Origin: Chrysoperla carnea
Taxonomy: Eukaryota > Arthropoda > Insecta > Neuroptera > Chrysopidae
DNA length: 64,000 bases
Assembly: GCF_905475395.1 (NCBI RefSeq)
Contig: NC_058339.1
Location: forward strand, 53,453,172-53,517,171
Reading direction: 5' to 3'
Made by a program: the position numbers and the translations under genes. The notes below the pieces were generated by a model that saw nothing but the letters and a program-made list of their open reading frames with translations, was not told where the DNA came from and ran no database searches. Positions 26,727 through 38,790 of the stretch are shown piece by piece. Each line of letters begins with the position of its first letter. The first letter of the stretch is position 1.

Positions 26727-26774
26727 TCAACCGTCCATATTAACTATCCATCAACCGTCCATATTAACTATCCG
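26727..26774 (+). repeat. 24-bp unit tandemly duplicated
   Basis: The unit TCAACCGTCCATATTAACTA plus TCCA/TCCG occurs twice head to tail, with a single base difference at the last position. That points to a recent duplication. Confidence 0.85.
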
Positions 26775-26948
26775 TGGTGAAATGAACTGTTATTTCCACA
26801 GCATCCATAATTACACTATTTTCCACATGCTGTTTCCATGGAAACAATGACTAATTTTTAATCATGATATGTAGATAACAAAACACAAAATTATTTTATT
26901 ATATTTTTATTTTTAGAAACTTAATGCAAAAATTAGGCATTCAATGAC

Positions 26949-27164
26949 GTGACAGTAAAATCCAACCAGAAAGTGTTACTTTACGCCATACCTAACACTA
27001 TTAATGTTGCTTACATTTGCGAAGCAGATTACTTGGTTTATTGTCATACAGAAAAAAAGATTGTTGATTTACAACTGCTTGCAAGTTTCTTCCAAAAAAA
27101 TGATTGTTTGACAAGTCGTGATGTCATTCAAGACGCCATGAAACTCTACACTGCTTCGAAGTAA
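26949..27164 (+). other. Unrecognised 71-codon open frame (GTG start)
   Basis: The frame opens at a GTG at 26949 and closes at 27164. It has ordinary amino-acid composition (four Cys, mixed charge, no signal peptide or membrane segment) and is less AT-biased than its surroundings. The ATG just upstream (26944) is in another frame and stops at once. An acceptor-like TTTATTTTTAG lies near 26915, so it could be part of a last exon, but no family is recognised and nothing nearby supports a gene. It may equally be a chance frame or a decayed insert. Confidence 0.2.
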
Positions 27165-29034
27165 ATTTGAATTGGTTTTTAAGAATTCAAAATACACAAT
27201 ACAAATTAAAGTGTTATTTTTTTAAATAATACTTTTTTGGTGTAAACCTTATATTAATGTAACGTATAAACCAAATTTTTCAAATTTAGGAACAAAGCCT
27301 ATTCCATTACCTTATTGAAAAGACCCTTCCACAAAAATAACAAGATGGTCTCAAAATTTCAAAGTCTTTAAAGATGTAGCATTCGACATACCATTATAGT
27401 AGCTAGTTTAACTGCACTATATACTTTCTCATCATATAGGTTCTTAGTTCATTTTTCAAATAGATAAATCATTTATTTTGTTTTAAATTTTTATCAGTTT
27501 TTGGCATAGTAAATATTTTAACTAATAAGAGAAGTGATCCTTCAGAATGACATCTTTTGAGTACATTATACTCTGAAGGTCATACTTTATCTTCAAATTT
27601 ATAATAGTTTTTTGTATTTATCAAAAAAAAATATCAGACAAAAGTTGAATGATTTCTTATGTAATTCTTTTGCGTACATTTGTCATTGAAGTTTTAAATA
27701 ATAAATTTTTTTGTTAATTTGTTTGAAGAACATAATAGAATAGAACATAATAGATGTAATACTTAGAGTTCATAGTATTAAATTATTCTGTGGTTTCTAT
27801 ACAGATATTGCTGTTTACTCGATAGAATTGGTATTGAATAAGGGTATTTGATCAGAATTGAAATTGAATAGGTAGGCTGAAGATTGGTTGTCAATGAGGT
27901 ACTGTTTTCGAAAATCTAAAAATTAGATTTAGTGCCGAAAAAAGTAAAAATTTTGATTTTTTTGACTTTCTATATCACTGACTCGCCATTGCATATTTTT
28001 TTTATAAATTATACTCAACGTTAATTATTGGTTATTAAGTTTTTTTTTTTATTTAAATAGATTCAGTACAACGCCCTGAATGTAAATGCACAAAATCCTT
28101 ACAAAAATAAGCAGGGTAAGTGCCTCCATTTTAAGGAAAACCGTTTTGAGCTATATCTCCATAATAGCGCACTTAAGAACAAAAATGGTAAATACCTTTA
28201 TTGTAGATAATTAAATTACCTACCTTTTTTGTAGAACATTTTTTTTGCAACCGTTTATGGCTTATAAGACGATTTACTCATTAACTATTTGACCGATATC
28301 TATTCTAATATTTGTTCAAACAAGAAAATGATAATAACTGAACTTTGGGTGCAAGATTAATAAAATTGAGGTATCTATATTGCCATGAAAAAAATTCAAT
28401 AAATATATAAAAAATATTAATGGTAAAGACATAATTAGCAATAAATAATTTGCCTTATTACCTGCAAAATCTGCAAAAACTCAAAGTGGCGGCACTACCG
28501 CCCTCCAAATTTGTACATTAAGTACGTGATACTGAACCTATTTAAATAAAAAAATAAATAATGTAATTTATTGCATTATGGACAAGAGTACTATTCTGAC
28601 AACTATTTAATATAACATTTCTATCTTTATTTTCAATTCTGATGGGCGTGTTAGAGGACCCTTAACATCAAGGTGAAATTCATTCATTTTCTTAAAAGAT
28701 GTACGCTTTTAAGTCCAACAATTTTTCTTTAAACATTTTGCTGCATTTTTTTTACTCTGAAAATTTTTCCACTTATCGGTTAAAAATGATCACCTGAAAA
28801 TTTGTAAAACCTTAAAGCTATTGGAAAATTTGGTCTTTGTTGTTATCATATCATATCAATGTTTTTGCAGTTTTGATCAAAGTATCTAGTTAATATCAAA
28901 TCAATGACAATCGGTCAATGGCGTCTAGTATATCATCTAAATATTATCTCCATTTGAAAAGCTAAATTGACATTTTTTAATATGATCAAATCAAATTGCG
29001 GTTTTTTATATAGAGTCTTCCAATAAGAATGATT

Positions 29035-29165
29035 CTTTTTACAAGCTTTTATTGAGCAATGTTTCTATATGTATGTCTTAATGCTTGTCCTGATCAAATC
29101 TTGCAATTGAATTTTAAAGCAGTTTTCCTCAACCGATTGAGCTGAAATTTGACAAGTTAGTTCAG
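29035..29165 (+). repeat. Dispersed repeat family D, copy 1
   Basis: Contains 'acaagcttttattgagcaat', a variable TATG-rich part, then 'ttgcaattgaattttaaagc' and 'aaccgattgagctgaaattt'. The same blocks occur in complement at 54470-54615. Confidence 0.7.
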
Positions 29166-29777
29166 TTCCGAAGATAATTCATTTTGGAACTTTGATCTTT
29201 GATCTACCCTGAAAAAAGAGTACGACACCGAGACTTTTTTTGAAGTGAAAACTTCATTTGGCACTTCGAGCACTTTTTGGGTGAACAAAAATCATGGAAC
29301 TCGCGTCATCGGTATTTGTAATTGAAATTTATTGTGTGTGTTCAAATGGATGTGAGAATGATTATATTCACAATTCGGTCCACCACAAAATGTTTTAGAA
29401 GGTTCCACACTAAAAAATGAAATCCCATGAAATAAATGGTGGAAACGCATACAAATAAAATATTTCATTACATATTACTATTCAAATGTATTTATTTGCG
29501 CTTCCACCATATTTGTATAGAATTGTGAACAGCCATTTGAATAGTATTGAGGTATTATTTATTATTATTCAGGTATTGTGAATAGGTATTCATTAGAACT
29601 GTATGCGAGGACTGCAGTTATTCCAAAGTTTTGGATTTTGAGTTCCATCTACAGTCCCCATGACTGACTATATTTCTCATCGAGGTAGTCATGCGATAGG
29701 ATGTCAGATAGTAACCCACCCATTTCAATTTTTTTTTAAATATACATACGTTTTTAGAATTAAATTAATAAAATATT

Positions 29778-29954
29778 ATTTTAATAAAAAATACTTTTTA
29801 AGGGCCTTTTATTGTACTAAAAATTAAAAAAATTTTCCTCTAAGTCACTCATATTTGACTATTTTTAAAAGTTTAAGTGATACCAGGAAAAAAACCATTT
29901 TTTAATTTTTAGTACATAAAAGCTTGATCCTAATAAAGTATTTTTTATTAAAAT
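29778..29954. mobile_element. Foldback MITE family E, copy 1
   Basis: It is 177 bp, with ends ATTTTAATAAAAAATACTTT and its complement, and inner arms around 'gtactaaaaattaaaaaa'. It is nearly all arm, with a short loop containing 'cactcatatttgact'. Related elements are at 54038-54215 and 56755-57020. Confidence 0.7.
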
Positions 29955-30634
29955 TTGAATTTTTAAAAAATGCAACGTATCAAAGCGTATTAATGTGTAA
30001 ATTATGCATTATTTTAAAGCATAGACATTAAAGTTTTGTTATGAGCAAAATAGCTTGCATATTGAAATCCTAACCACGACTTTTTAACAAGATTTCATTC
30101 GAATTTTTTTGTAAACAAATTGTAAGACCTAACAATCATCATTCAACGTATAATTCAGAAATGAAGAATCTTCAGAAATTAAGAAGCTTCAAGCTGTACT
30201 GGACCTTTGAACGATACTTTGGTCAAAAACTAGGTTCAATGTGTAAGATAATAATATAAAGCACAATTTTCTTTAATACGTTGAATTATTTCAAATTATA
30301 AAAAGTATTGCTCTTATTGAAAGACCCTTTATAATATTTTTAATAAAATATTATGTTCTTATTATCAGCGTCGTGTTGCATATTCGCTCTGTTCATGAGT
30401 TTTATTTCAGGCAGTTACCATAGTAGAGACTCACTACTTTATTAATATAATTGTAAGGATGTTAAATTTAAATAAGCAATAATGTTGATTTACACTTAAA
30501 AAATATATTATTTAGGCAATTTCGTCTCTTATTTTCACAACTTCTAATGCAACAAGTTTAATTCCTTGTTATTTTTCAATTATTTTAATTTGACATTGAC
30601 TATAGCATTTATTTTAACCACTGAAATGAAAGCG

Positions 30635-30700
30635 CTGGCGCCAATCTGATTCTCCCTACCGTGACTACGCACGGAGTCAATAAGTTCAACTTATTTCATA
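30635..30700 (+). repeat. Dispersed repeat fragment shared with 48.7 kb
   Basis: 'gaaagcgctggcgccaatct' followed by 'cgtgactacgcacggagtca' matches 'caagcgctggcgtcgatttg' followed by 'catgaccacgcacacaaagg' at 48708-48765. It is a GC-richer island in AT-rich DNA. Confidence 0.6.
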
Positions 30701-31144
30701 TGAATTTTATTTGCTATGCTGATTTTATAAATATATAATATAATTTTTATCTTTTTAATAGATATCAAATCATAATACATTACATTTTTTTGTTATTTCA
30801 GCTAATCATATTATTTTTCCTTATTCCTGTTACAATAAATATTATTTTTTTAAACATCCGCTTGCAGAATTCTTTACTTACGATGTAATTCATAATCAAT
30901 TCACTAAATTAACGATAACATAATTAATTTTTGCTCAATAAATGTTTAAAAAAATTTATTTATCAATTTAGGATACTTTATTTTCGATTCCAAAACGAGA
31001 GTGTTACCAAAAATTTGATATTTTGGGTATCAGTTAGACTCTTTAATACGTCTTCTGTACAAATTTCAAGTCAATTTTCTGTACGGTTAACGAAAAACTA
31101 AATTATAAATACAGCCTTTTTACATGATGGTACATGAATCAATG

Positions 31145-31520
31145 CTACTTTTTAGACAATAAGTGCTTTTAAAAATGTGGACATTTACATAAAATACTTT
31201 TGTTTATATTTCTCAAATTTTAAGCTTTATAATCATATCAAAATTAAGAATTTGTCTCAACCTCATCATTTAATAATTTAAATAAAACTGTGCACAAAAA
31301 TGAAAAACCGATATATACTCAGACACAATTAAACGCAAAACTTAAACCATTTTGAGTGCTATAACTATAACATTACAGATGATTCATATATGATGCTATC
31401 GTTATAACACTTAGAATGGCAAAAGAAGTAAATTTTTTTTTATAAAGAGTGAAAATTCAAATGATACCAAAAATTAAAAATTTAATTTATCAATTAATCA
31501 CCCTTTTTATACGTCTCTTG
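31145..31520 (+). repeat. Dispersed repeat family F, copy 1
   Basis: 'ataagtgcttttaaaaatgt', 'tttacataaaa', 'aaaattaagaa' and 'tgtgcacaaaaatgaaaaac' occur in the same order as at 58105-58230. The second half ends with 'tttatcaattaatcaccctt', like the inverted half of the 58-kb copy. Confidence 0.6.
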
Positions 31521-32682
31521 TGAAAAGTGCATTCGTATGTGTTTGACCGCCTAACTTCTAAGCTACTTTATAATAATTTTACAAATGAAGTATTGCTGAA
31601 AGCGTCTTGATCATCCACTGGTTAAAGACTATGTGACGTCACAATAAATTGAATATGGTGTTCTCTAGAAGACATAATTCATGTACTAAAAACAAATTTT
31701 AATTTAATAATTCCTTGTTGGGTGTCAAATAAAAGGATATAATGAGCACTTTTCAAAATATATACATATGTTGTTATACTTTATCACAAAATTAAAACCC
31801 CAAATTAGTTTAAATAAAATAAAGTTCAAAAACTAAAACTTCGCCTACTACAAAATCACATTCTTAAAAGATGAAAACAAAAAAATATTATCATCTGAAA
31901 TTGTTATGATTTCCGTTCTGTGGAAAACTTTTTAATCTCATAGATCCTCCGACTGTAAAGGCGATTTTACTTAACAAATATCAGATGAAAATACTTTCTT
32001 ATTTTCATACTTTTAAGAGAGTGATTTTATATTCAGTTTTAGTTTTAGAACTTTATTTTTAAATTAAAGAGTACGACTTTGGCTTATGGTTTTAAAATAT
32101 AAATCGCTCATTTAACATACATGTGTAAATAGACTATATTTGAAGTAGTACATTATCGTATTTAAATTATTTTTTATTTAATTAGCAAAATATTTACACA
32201 CAATAATTATGAGTACACTTGCAGGTACATAACCTTTTGATTATGACACTTTACAAATCATATGATTGGTTTTAAGTTAATTCTAGTTTTTTTCTCAATA
32301 TTGTGAGAAAAAATTTTTTATTTGCTAATTCGACATTATTTCAAAATGTATGTAATAAAAATGTTTACGATTGCAAATAGCTCATATACTAAGTGAAATT
32401 TTTCTTTTATATTTCATGGAAGTTTTTTTCTTTCTTTCAAATTTAGCACTTTGTACATAAGGAGTTTATTGACACAAAGTTCATTCGTATAAAAATCTGA
32501 ATCAAAACTTTTCAGGTAAATTATTAAATTTTTTCAATAGCATTTGTTTTTTTTTTATGAGAGATTAATACTTCGTTTTAAGAAATTATACTGCGAGGAA
32601 TCGAGCTGGTATTACTTTATCTACTCACGCCTTTCCCTTTAGCTATAATTGTTCTAAGGCTAAGAATATAAATTGGTTGAAA

Positions 32683-32712
32683 TATAAAACTCAAATCAAT
32701 ACTTTGTCAGTT
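32683..32712 (+). promoter_or_regulatory. Candidate core promoter of the phantom-like gene
   Basis: A TATAAA at 32683-32688 is followed by TCAGTT at 32707-32712, an exact match to the arthropod initiator TCAGTY, at a plausible spacing of about 26 bases. It lies about 220 bp before the ATG. A splice acceptor-like TATTTCAG ends at 32927, three bases before the ATG, so the 5' UTR may be split by a short intron. This is inference from motifs; AT-rich DNA throws up TATA matches by chance. Confidence 0.35.
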
Positions 32713-32930
32713 TTAATAAGAGCATTGTACTTGTATTCTAGCATTTTTTACACAAAGACTCAATATAGCGTTAGATCAACTGTAGTTAATGGCAAGATAG
32801 GTCGGTTTGTTCTTCCTGAAAGTTGTGTATAATTTTATCACGTATAATATTCTTTAGTAAATTATCAGCACCTGATATTTAGTTCAGATAAATTTTGCTT
32901 TTACTGATTTATACTTTTGTATTTCAGACA

Positions 32931-35900
32931 ATGGTATTGTTAACAGCTTCAATTATTCTCATATTAAGTTTACTTTTAACTTATTATTATTGGAATCAGA
33001 GAAAATTACCACCTGGACCATGGGGTGTACCCATATTTGGTTATCTTCCTTGGCTTGATCCAAAAAAACCTTATATTACTTTAACAAAGCTAACTAAAAA
33101 ATACGGTCCAATTTATGGAGTCAATTTAGGATCTGTATATACAGTTGTATTATCTGATTCGAAACTAATAAGAGAAGCTTTCACAAAAAATGTGTACACT
33201 GGTCGAGCCCCACTTTACGTAACACATGGAATTATGAAAGGCTACGGTAAAACTAAGAAAAAAGATGAAAAAATATTTAAAAAAATATACATCGTTAAAG
33301 ACTATTTTTTCAAATACAGGTTTAATATGCGCAGAAGGAGACCTTTGGAAAGATCAACGAAAATTCGTAGCAAGTTGTTTGAAAGATTTAGGAATGTCAA
33401 AATTTGGATCAAATCGATATAAAATGGAATCATGGATTTTAAAAAGTGTTCAAGAATTCATTCATGTAATAAAACTAATACAGTAGAACCTCAACAACAA
33501 CTCAAACCTCAATCAAATAAAAATCTTTATAAGTTTATCAAATTATGTGCTGTGTTCTTCTCTACCAAAGCGCATAATTTGTGCGTTGGCTCTTAGTATT
33601 TGAGCCCGCTGGTAGCCCTTTCAAAGGCATACGAAACCTCTTCTAATAACTATATCATGTTTTGTTCTACTGTATTTTAATTTAGATTATATATCAATTT
33701 CAATTTTACAAAATTTATAATTTTCAGATTGTCAATACAAATATCAGTCTCGGCAAAAATAAATTCGATCCACATCATTTTTTGCAACATTGTGTGGGAA
33801 ATTATATGAATTTCATGGTATTTGGGGTTCAATGGGAAATTGATGACCCAACATGGATTTGGTTGCAACAATTACAAGAAGAAGGTACTAAATATATTGG
33901 AGTTGCTGGTCCCTTGAATTTTATTCCATTTTTAAGGTAAGGTTGAGTAATTTAGTTTGTGATCATTAACTTCTATTCGATACAAGGAGTTTATTTGAAA
34001 GCACGGCCGTTTAATTTAACGCACGTTGATTTTATTAAGGTATAAATAACTTAGATTGATGGTAAGAGGACAACTCTTTTCGATTTTGATATGTCCTAAG
34101 CATATTTTATCATAAAAGCCTTATAATATCCTGCCGGGTGACGGATACCAGACGTCACCTTTCATAATCCATCAGCCCACTATACCATCTTTCATTGTAA
34201 ACTTTAAGGCTTGCATCTAATCAAATAATAAGGAATAAATAATAATAATTTGTAAATCTTTGGTATTAAAAGTAATAAATTTGAGCAAATGGTTAATATC
34301 CAATTTTAAAAGTCATTAATTTGAAAATTTTTTTGATTGGGCCAAATAGTGTTAGGTATAATACAATTCATTTGGATGGAATTTTTACATTTTTAATTCA
34401 TAATTTAAGAAGTTACACGCTACAAAATAAATATTATGCTTTCTTATCAGTCCACTGTTGTGTGTTTATGTTTTTTTTATTGTAAAATTGTGTTATCAAA
34501 ATCAATTAATAATAGCTAATGATTAATAATATTTATTGCTTGTGTATTTTAACATTTGACATTCCCGTAGTTTAATATTGATTCTCCAATTAAAGTATGG
34601 TTTTTTCACGTTTTTTTTCCACGTTGAATTAATACTATAAAAATTGAGCATCAAACTTGAAACTATATATTTTATTTTTAATTTTTTTATATTTTATTTT
34701 TTTAAATGAGCTTTATTATAACTATAGACTAGGTACGATATACATAAACAGGAAAAAAGGTTTTCTAAGCTCAATAATATTTTTATTTATTTTAAATGCA
34801 GAAAAAATTTTCTTTACGCAACGAAATGTCTCTGGGCTTAAGAAAAGTTTCTTCTTACTTCAAGAAAATTTTTTGCTGCTTTTTAAAATGCAAAAATATA
34901 TCTGATTGATAAACAACACTCCTAGAATCGGTACAAATTTTTAGAAATGTCGAACATTTTCTAATGTTTTTTTGGAATTTCTTAAAATTGAATTGATCTT
35001 TAAATTTAAAACGATTCCGTTCCGTTCCGTTTTGGAATAAGTGCAGCGACGGATAATAGCGGTAGCAGTGTCACAAGGGGCTGGCAAACAAATTGAAAAT
35101 ACTTTTTAATTAGGACTGTCAAGAAATTTTATACAATTCATATATTTTTTTATTGGAACATTAAGCATAATAAAATGAAAAATAGCCCATTTAAGTAACT
35201 TAAATTTTGATTGAAATTTCTATTAATTAACTTTCCCTGCCATACAAGGGGTTGCGACTGTCAATATGATAGTTTCAAACAATAACCAGAAAGTATATGT
35301 TTCAAAAACATTATTTGGTAAATCATATTTGCCCCAATGGCCATACGCAACCAACCGCAAATAGGTTCAAACAAAACGTAAACAAATCTTTCAGCGAAGA
35401 AAAAAAATCATTAAAAAATAAAAACTTTTAATTTTTACTGTAAATATTTGGATGAGAATATTACAAAATTGTAACTATTTAAAAAAATTATCTGATTATT
35501 TTCAAGGCAAAAAAAGTTTTATATTTTATTTAATATATTAAATTTTACATAGAATTAAATATTACTTGAATATCTCTATTCTATAACAATTTTTCTTCAT
35601 ATTTCAAACATTAATTGTTTCAGATATGTTCCATTCATGCAAAACCCACTAAAATTTCTATTAGAAGGAAAACATAAAACACACGATTTATATCGGAAAA
35701 TTATATCAGATTATGCACACACTAGGAAACCGAATTCTATATCAGATGATGCCAATGCTAGTGAGCCAAATTTAATTGAGAAAACTGAAATTCATAGAAA
35801 TCACTTCATTGAAGCGTTTTTAAGAGAGCGTGAAATACGTCTAAATGATCCATCAGAAAAATTCTTCTGTGATGAACAATTTCTGCATTTATTAGCCGAT

Positions 35901-36701
35901 TTATTTGGAGCTGGACTGGATACAACTTTAACGACTTTGCGATGGTTTTTACTTTATATTGCCAAAAATCAAGAAATTCAGCAAAAAATTTATGAAGAAT
36001 TAATAGGCGTGACTGGAAAAGAACGTAACCCATGCTTAGATGATATCAAACAGTTACCATTATTTGAATCATCAATAGCTGAAACACAAAGAATACGATC
36101 TGTAGTACCAGTAGGAATACCACATGGATCTACTGAAGAATCGATATTCAATGGCTATCGGATTCCACAGGGAACAATGATTGTACCTCTACAATGGGCT
36201 GTTCATATGGATACAAATATTTGGAAAAATCCAGATAAATTTAATCCAGAACGATTTATTAACGATGCAGGGCAGTTTGAAAAACCTGATTCTTTGATAC
36301 CTTTCCAAACAGGTTTGAATAATTTTATATTTTATCAATTTTGTAAGAATATTTATTACTGTGAACTATTTTGAAAATTGACTTGTGAGTTATTTGGTCG
36401 CAATCACAGTGAAAGTGGAGATTTGCCCAACAAAACAAGTAGCTTACATCTAGTATTTTATTAATTATAAGTTAGATATTTTAGGATAATAATGAGTAAA
36501 ATATTACTATTATTCAATTTTTCAGGGAAACGCATGTGTGTCGGTGAAGAATTAGGAAAAATGATGCTGTTTGTGTATGGTTTAAATATTTTATACAACT
36601 TTCACATTGATCTCGAAGAAAATTTCGATGATTTTAATGGTATTTGTGGAATAACATTGACGCCATCGAATTATAAGCTTAAATTTACGAAACGAACATA
36701 A
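32931..36701 (+). CDS. phm (CYP306A1): CYP306A1/phantom-like cytochrome P450 (ecdysteroid 25-hydroxylase), 5 exons, complete
   Basis: Exons 32931-33246, 33320-33465, 33728-33936, 35624-36312 and 36526-36701 join in phase, all with GT-AG borders, to give 511 codons plus stop. This is a normal microsomal P450 length. Seen: an N-terminal membrane anchor (about residues 2-21), the proline-rich hinge PPGPWG (27-32), a C-helix WKDQR (115-119), the I-helix AGLDTT (320-325), the K-helix ExxR as ETQR (377-380), PERF (432-435), and the heme loop FQTGKRMCVG (451-460) with the thiolate Cys458. Family assignment rests on resemblance to insect Phantom, especially the GRAPLYVTHGIM stretch, the LICAEGDLW start of exon 2 and GVAGPLNF in exon 3. 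Known for the family: C25-hydroxylation in ecdysone synthesis in the prothoracic gland, at the ER. The ATG at 32931 was chosen because the TTG-initiated extension upstream crosses a likely splice acceptor (TATTTCAG ending 32927). All key residues are intact. Intron 2 carries a transposon. Confidence 0.93.
33466..33727 (+). other. Intron 2 of the phantom-like gene (enlarged by a transposon)
   Basis: The donor GTAATA follows the His codon at 33463-33465 and the acceptor TTTTCAG ends at 33727. Phase is 0. Of its 262 bp, 192 are a miniature inverted-repeat transposon and 2 are its duplicated TA target. The remaining 68 bp match the size of intron 1 (73 bp) and of three introns of the neighbouring P450 (71-80 bp). 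Confidence 0.85.
33481..33672. mobile_element. TA-flanked MITE (Tc1/mariner-pogo type) in intron 2 of the phantom-like gene
   Basis: The element starts CAGTAGAACC at 33481 and ends GTTCTACTG at 33672, with TA on both sides (33479-33480 and 33673-33674). Including the TA, the two ends match in inverted orientation at 11 of 12 positions. It has no coding capacity at 192 bp. The TA target and CAGT-type ends are hallmarks of the Tc1/mariner superfamily; the AACCTC continuation resembles pogo/Tigger ends, and a related end is seen at 12.59 kb. If intron 2 were retained, the reading frame would hit the TAG at 33484-33486 inside the element's own terminal repeat. Confidence 0.8.
33937..35623 (+). 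other. Intron 3 of the phantom-like gene (1,687 bp)
   Basis: The donor GTAAGG follows 33936 and the acceptor TTGTTTCAG ends at 35623; the phase is 2. It is by far the longest intron of either P450 gene. No coding exon is needed from it, because the protein reads continuously from IPFLR into YVPFM across the junction. It holds AT-rich sequence and a somewhat GC-richer stretch near 35010-35095. No recognisable repeat boundary was found. Confidence 0.8.
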
Positions 36702-36748
36702 AATTTTTTAAATAATTAATTATGTTTTTTAATTTACGTTTTTGATAA

Positions 36749-36754
36749 AATAAA
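36749..36754 (+). terminator. Poly(A) signal AATAAA for the phantom-like gene
   Basis: The canonical AATAAA begins 48 bases after the stop codon, giving a short 3' UTR. AT-rich DNA contains many such hexamers, but this is the first after the stop. Confidence 0.5.
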
Positions 36755-36894
36755 AAGAATCCTATGTTGTAAAGGCTTTTGTTATATTTGTAAAAACAAA
36801 TATACATATACATATACAATAGTTTTTACAAAATCCTTTTTCACGTATTCTTCGTTTTGTGATTTTGACCCAAAAATTTTACAAATCTGGTATA

Positions 36895-37025
36895 AATTAA
36901 ATCGTGAAAGTTTTTGAGAATGTATAGGGATGTATGTTACCCTTTCGCGGAAAAGCTACTGAACGGATTTGAATGAAATTTGGAACACAGATAGTTTATA
37001 ACCTGGATTAATACATGACATCCCG
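36895..37025 (+). repeat. Dispersed repeat family C, copy 3
   Basis: The stretch has a Cys-free, non-coding body with CTACTGAACGGATTTGAATG, a phrase that recurs in variant form at 10680 (GAATGGATTTGAATG). It continues into 'atagtttataacctggatt' as the family does in many insects. The other copies here are at 10595-10745 and, inverted, at 16085-16245. Confidence 0.5.
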
Positions 37026-38459
37026 ATATTATGTTCCTATGGGACAATTATAACTGACCTTTTGTTTTATCTTTTGTATAAAATCGTGAACAAAAAGGAG
37101 GGTAAACGAGGTCAAGGAAAGTGAGTGCTATAACACGGTAGTCCTTGTTTCTACAGTTGAAATTACCCATCAAAACGGGCAAGTATTTGATAGTAAGGTA
37201 TATTTGACGATACAATATGTTGTCTCCCAAAAATCCCTGAAAATCGTTTCCAAACTCTTTGTGTTCAAAATACGTTATCTATTGAGTTTTATAGATATTG
37301 AAAACAAACAAAAAATTTTCTACAATAAAAATTTTTTTAAATCGAGAAAATTTGTAACAGAGTTTATAAGGTAATTTGGACCCAAAAAAATTCAAAAATC
37401 CATTCCATTGAACGATTGGATATATATTTTTAAGGTCATTTCTAAAAAATTGTCTATCGATTATTTGTCTTTTTGTCTCTTTCTTAGTTAGTCTCGCCTG
37501 GTCTTGTTTCTGTGGTTAGTCGTAGCATCACTAATAATTAGGTACTTATAAACAATTTTAATTAAAGACGTATTGAAATTTTTTGAAATTGTTGATCTTT
37601 TAATCGATTGAAATATTACTTTTTATAATTTTTAAACGTGACACGATGTGATATTATTTACTTCAAAAATCCTTTGTGTACTGATTTCATAAAACAGACG
37701 TAAAAAAATATGATATTTTTCATAATAAAAAAATATCTGTAGTTTATTTGAATAATTACGTTGCATTTTTTTAACGTCCAATTGCATTATTCTTGTAGCC
37801 TGAAAGTTTCATATTTATTGTATTCATTATAAACATTACAGAGCATATAATTTTTTTTTACAGTTGACCTCATAAAATTAATTTTTATTTCAAGGTTAAT
37901 TTTATCCCAGCCTGCAACAGACATTTTTGAAAGGTACCTACATGAAAGCCAAGAATACAAAATTTTGTTTTTTTTAATATTTTTTTGCCAATCAATAATT
38001 TATAAATGATGCATTGATATCGGAAAATTACCAATCACTAAAATTATAGTATAATAGAATGTACTGTAATTGGCACGATTAGAATTCAACCCGATTTCAG
38101 TATTTTGTGAAATTTTCAACGAACATTTTCGTAGTATTTTGTCTTCAGGCCACTTTAGTAATAATATATTAAGTTCTTTGGAGTTTTAAATTGTGTATTG
38201 CATATTTACTAATAGATTTTGGCTCGAAATACGTCTGTGATGTAATAAAAATCTTCAACTTGTATAAAATGTATTCTTATTTACAAAAATGTGTCATTTG
38301 AAATTTTGAATTTTCTCTCAAAATATCAAACATTTTCCTTCTTAAAAACCCTCAAAATCCCCAAGTAAAATTCAAAATCAGTTTTAACATAAAATACTAT
38401 TTCATAGATTTTAAGGATGGTTAAGAGCTCTTGAAGCAGATTGCAAGTTATAAAATGGA

Positions 38460-38790
38460 ACAATCCACTTATAATTTGAGCATTTAGCAACCTGGTGGTT
38501 CTTATTTCTTATTGATTTTGTACTAGATCAATTAGATTCATGGTTATGGGATCAATCAAATGATACTCAGGCAGCCAACTACCTTCAGAAAATACACTTC
38601 AAAACAAGATATTGATTTTCTTATTTCCGTCTTCTATTTATTATTATATGTAGGAACAAGTCCCTAAATTTTTAATTACGATACCGGGAATCGAATTTGA
38701 GCCTCTTTGGTGATAGCTAGAAATTTTAGCGACCTGGTGATTGTTATTTCTTATTGACATTGTAAAAGATCAATAACAAGCCCCTACAAA
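38460..38790 (-). repeat. Degenerate SINE-like remnant with a local direct repeat
   Basis: The phrase 'acctggtg' followed by TTATTTCTTATTGA occurs twice (near 38492 and 38733), about 240 bp apart. Between them, 'gggaatcgaattt' (38687-38699) resembles the complement of a tRNA B-box. It is most simply an old tRNA-derived SINE, partly duplicated. Confidence 0.4.

Larger units (their letters stand above)
25136..29034. other. Intergenic, mostly unrecognised
   Basis: It contains only the 24-bp tandem duplication (26727) and the uncertain frame at 26949. The remainder is AT-rich with no recognisable element. Confidence 0.45.

Noticed and set aside
32895..33422. A 175-residue reading of the phantom-like gene starting at TTG 32895 and running through intron 1
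   Set aside because: It crosses a splice acceptor at its start and leaves the P450 sequence after the GYG motif. The spliced model restores the conserved LICAEGDLW segment.
35806..36033. Minus-strand open frame inside exon 4
   Set aside because: It is a shadow of the phantom-like coding sequence on the other strand.
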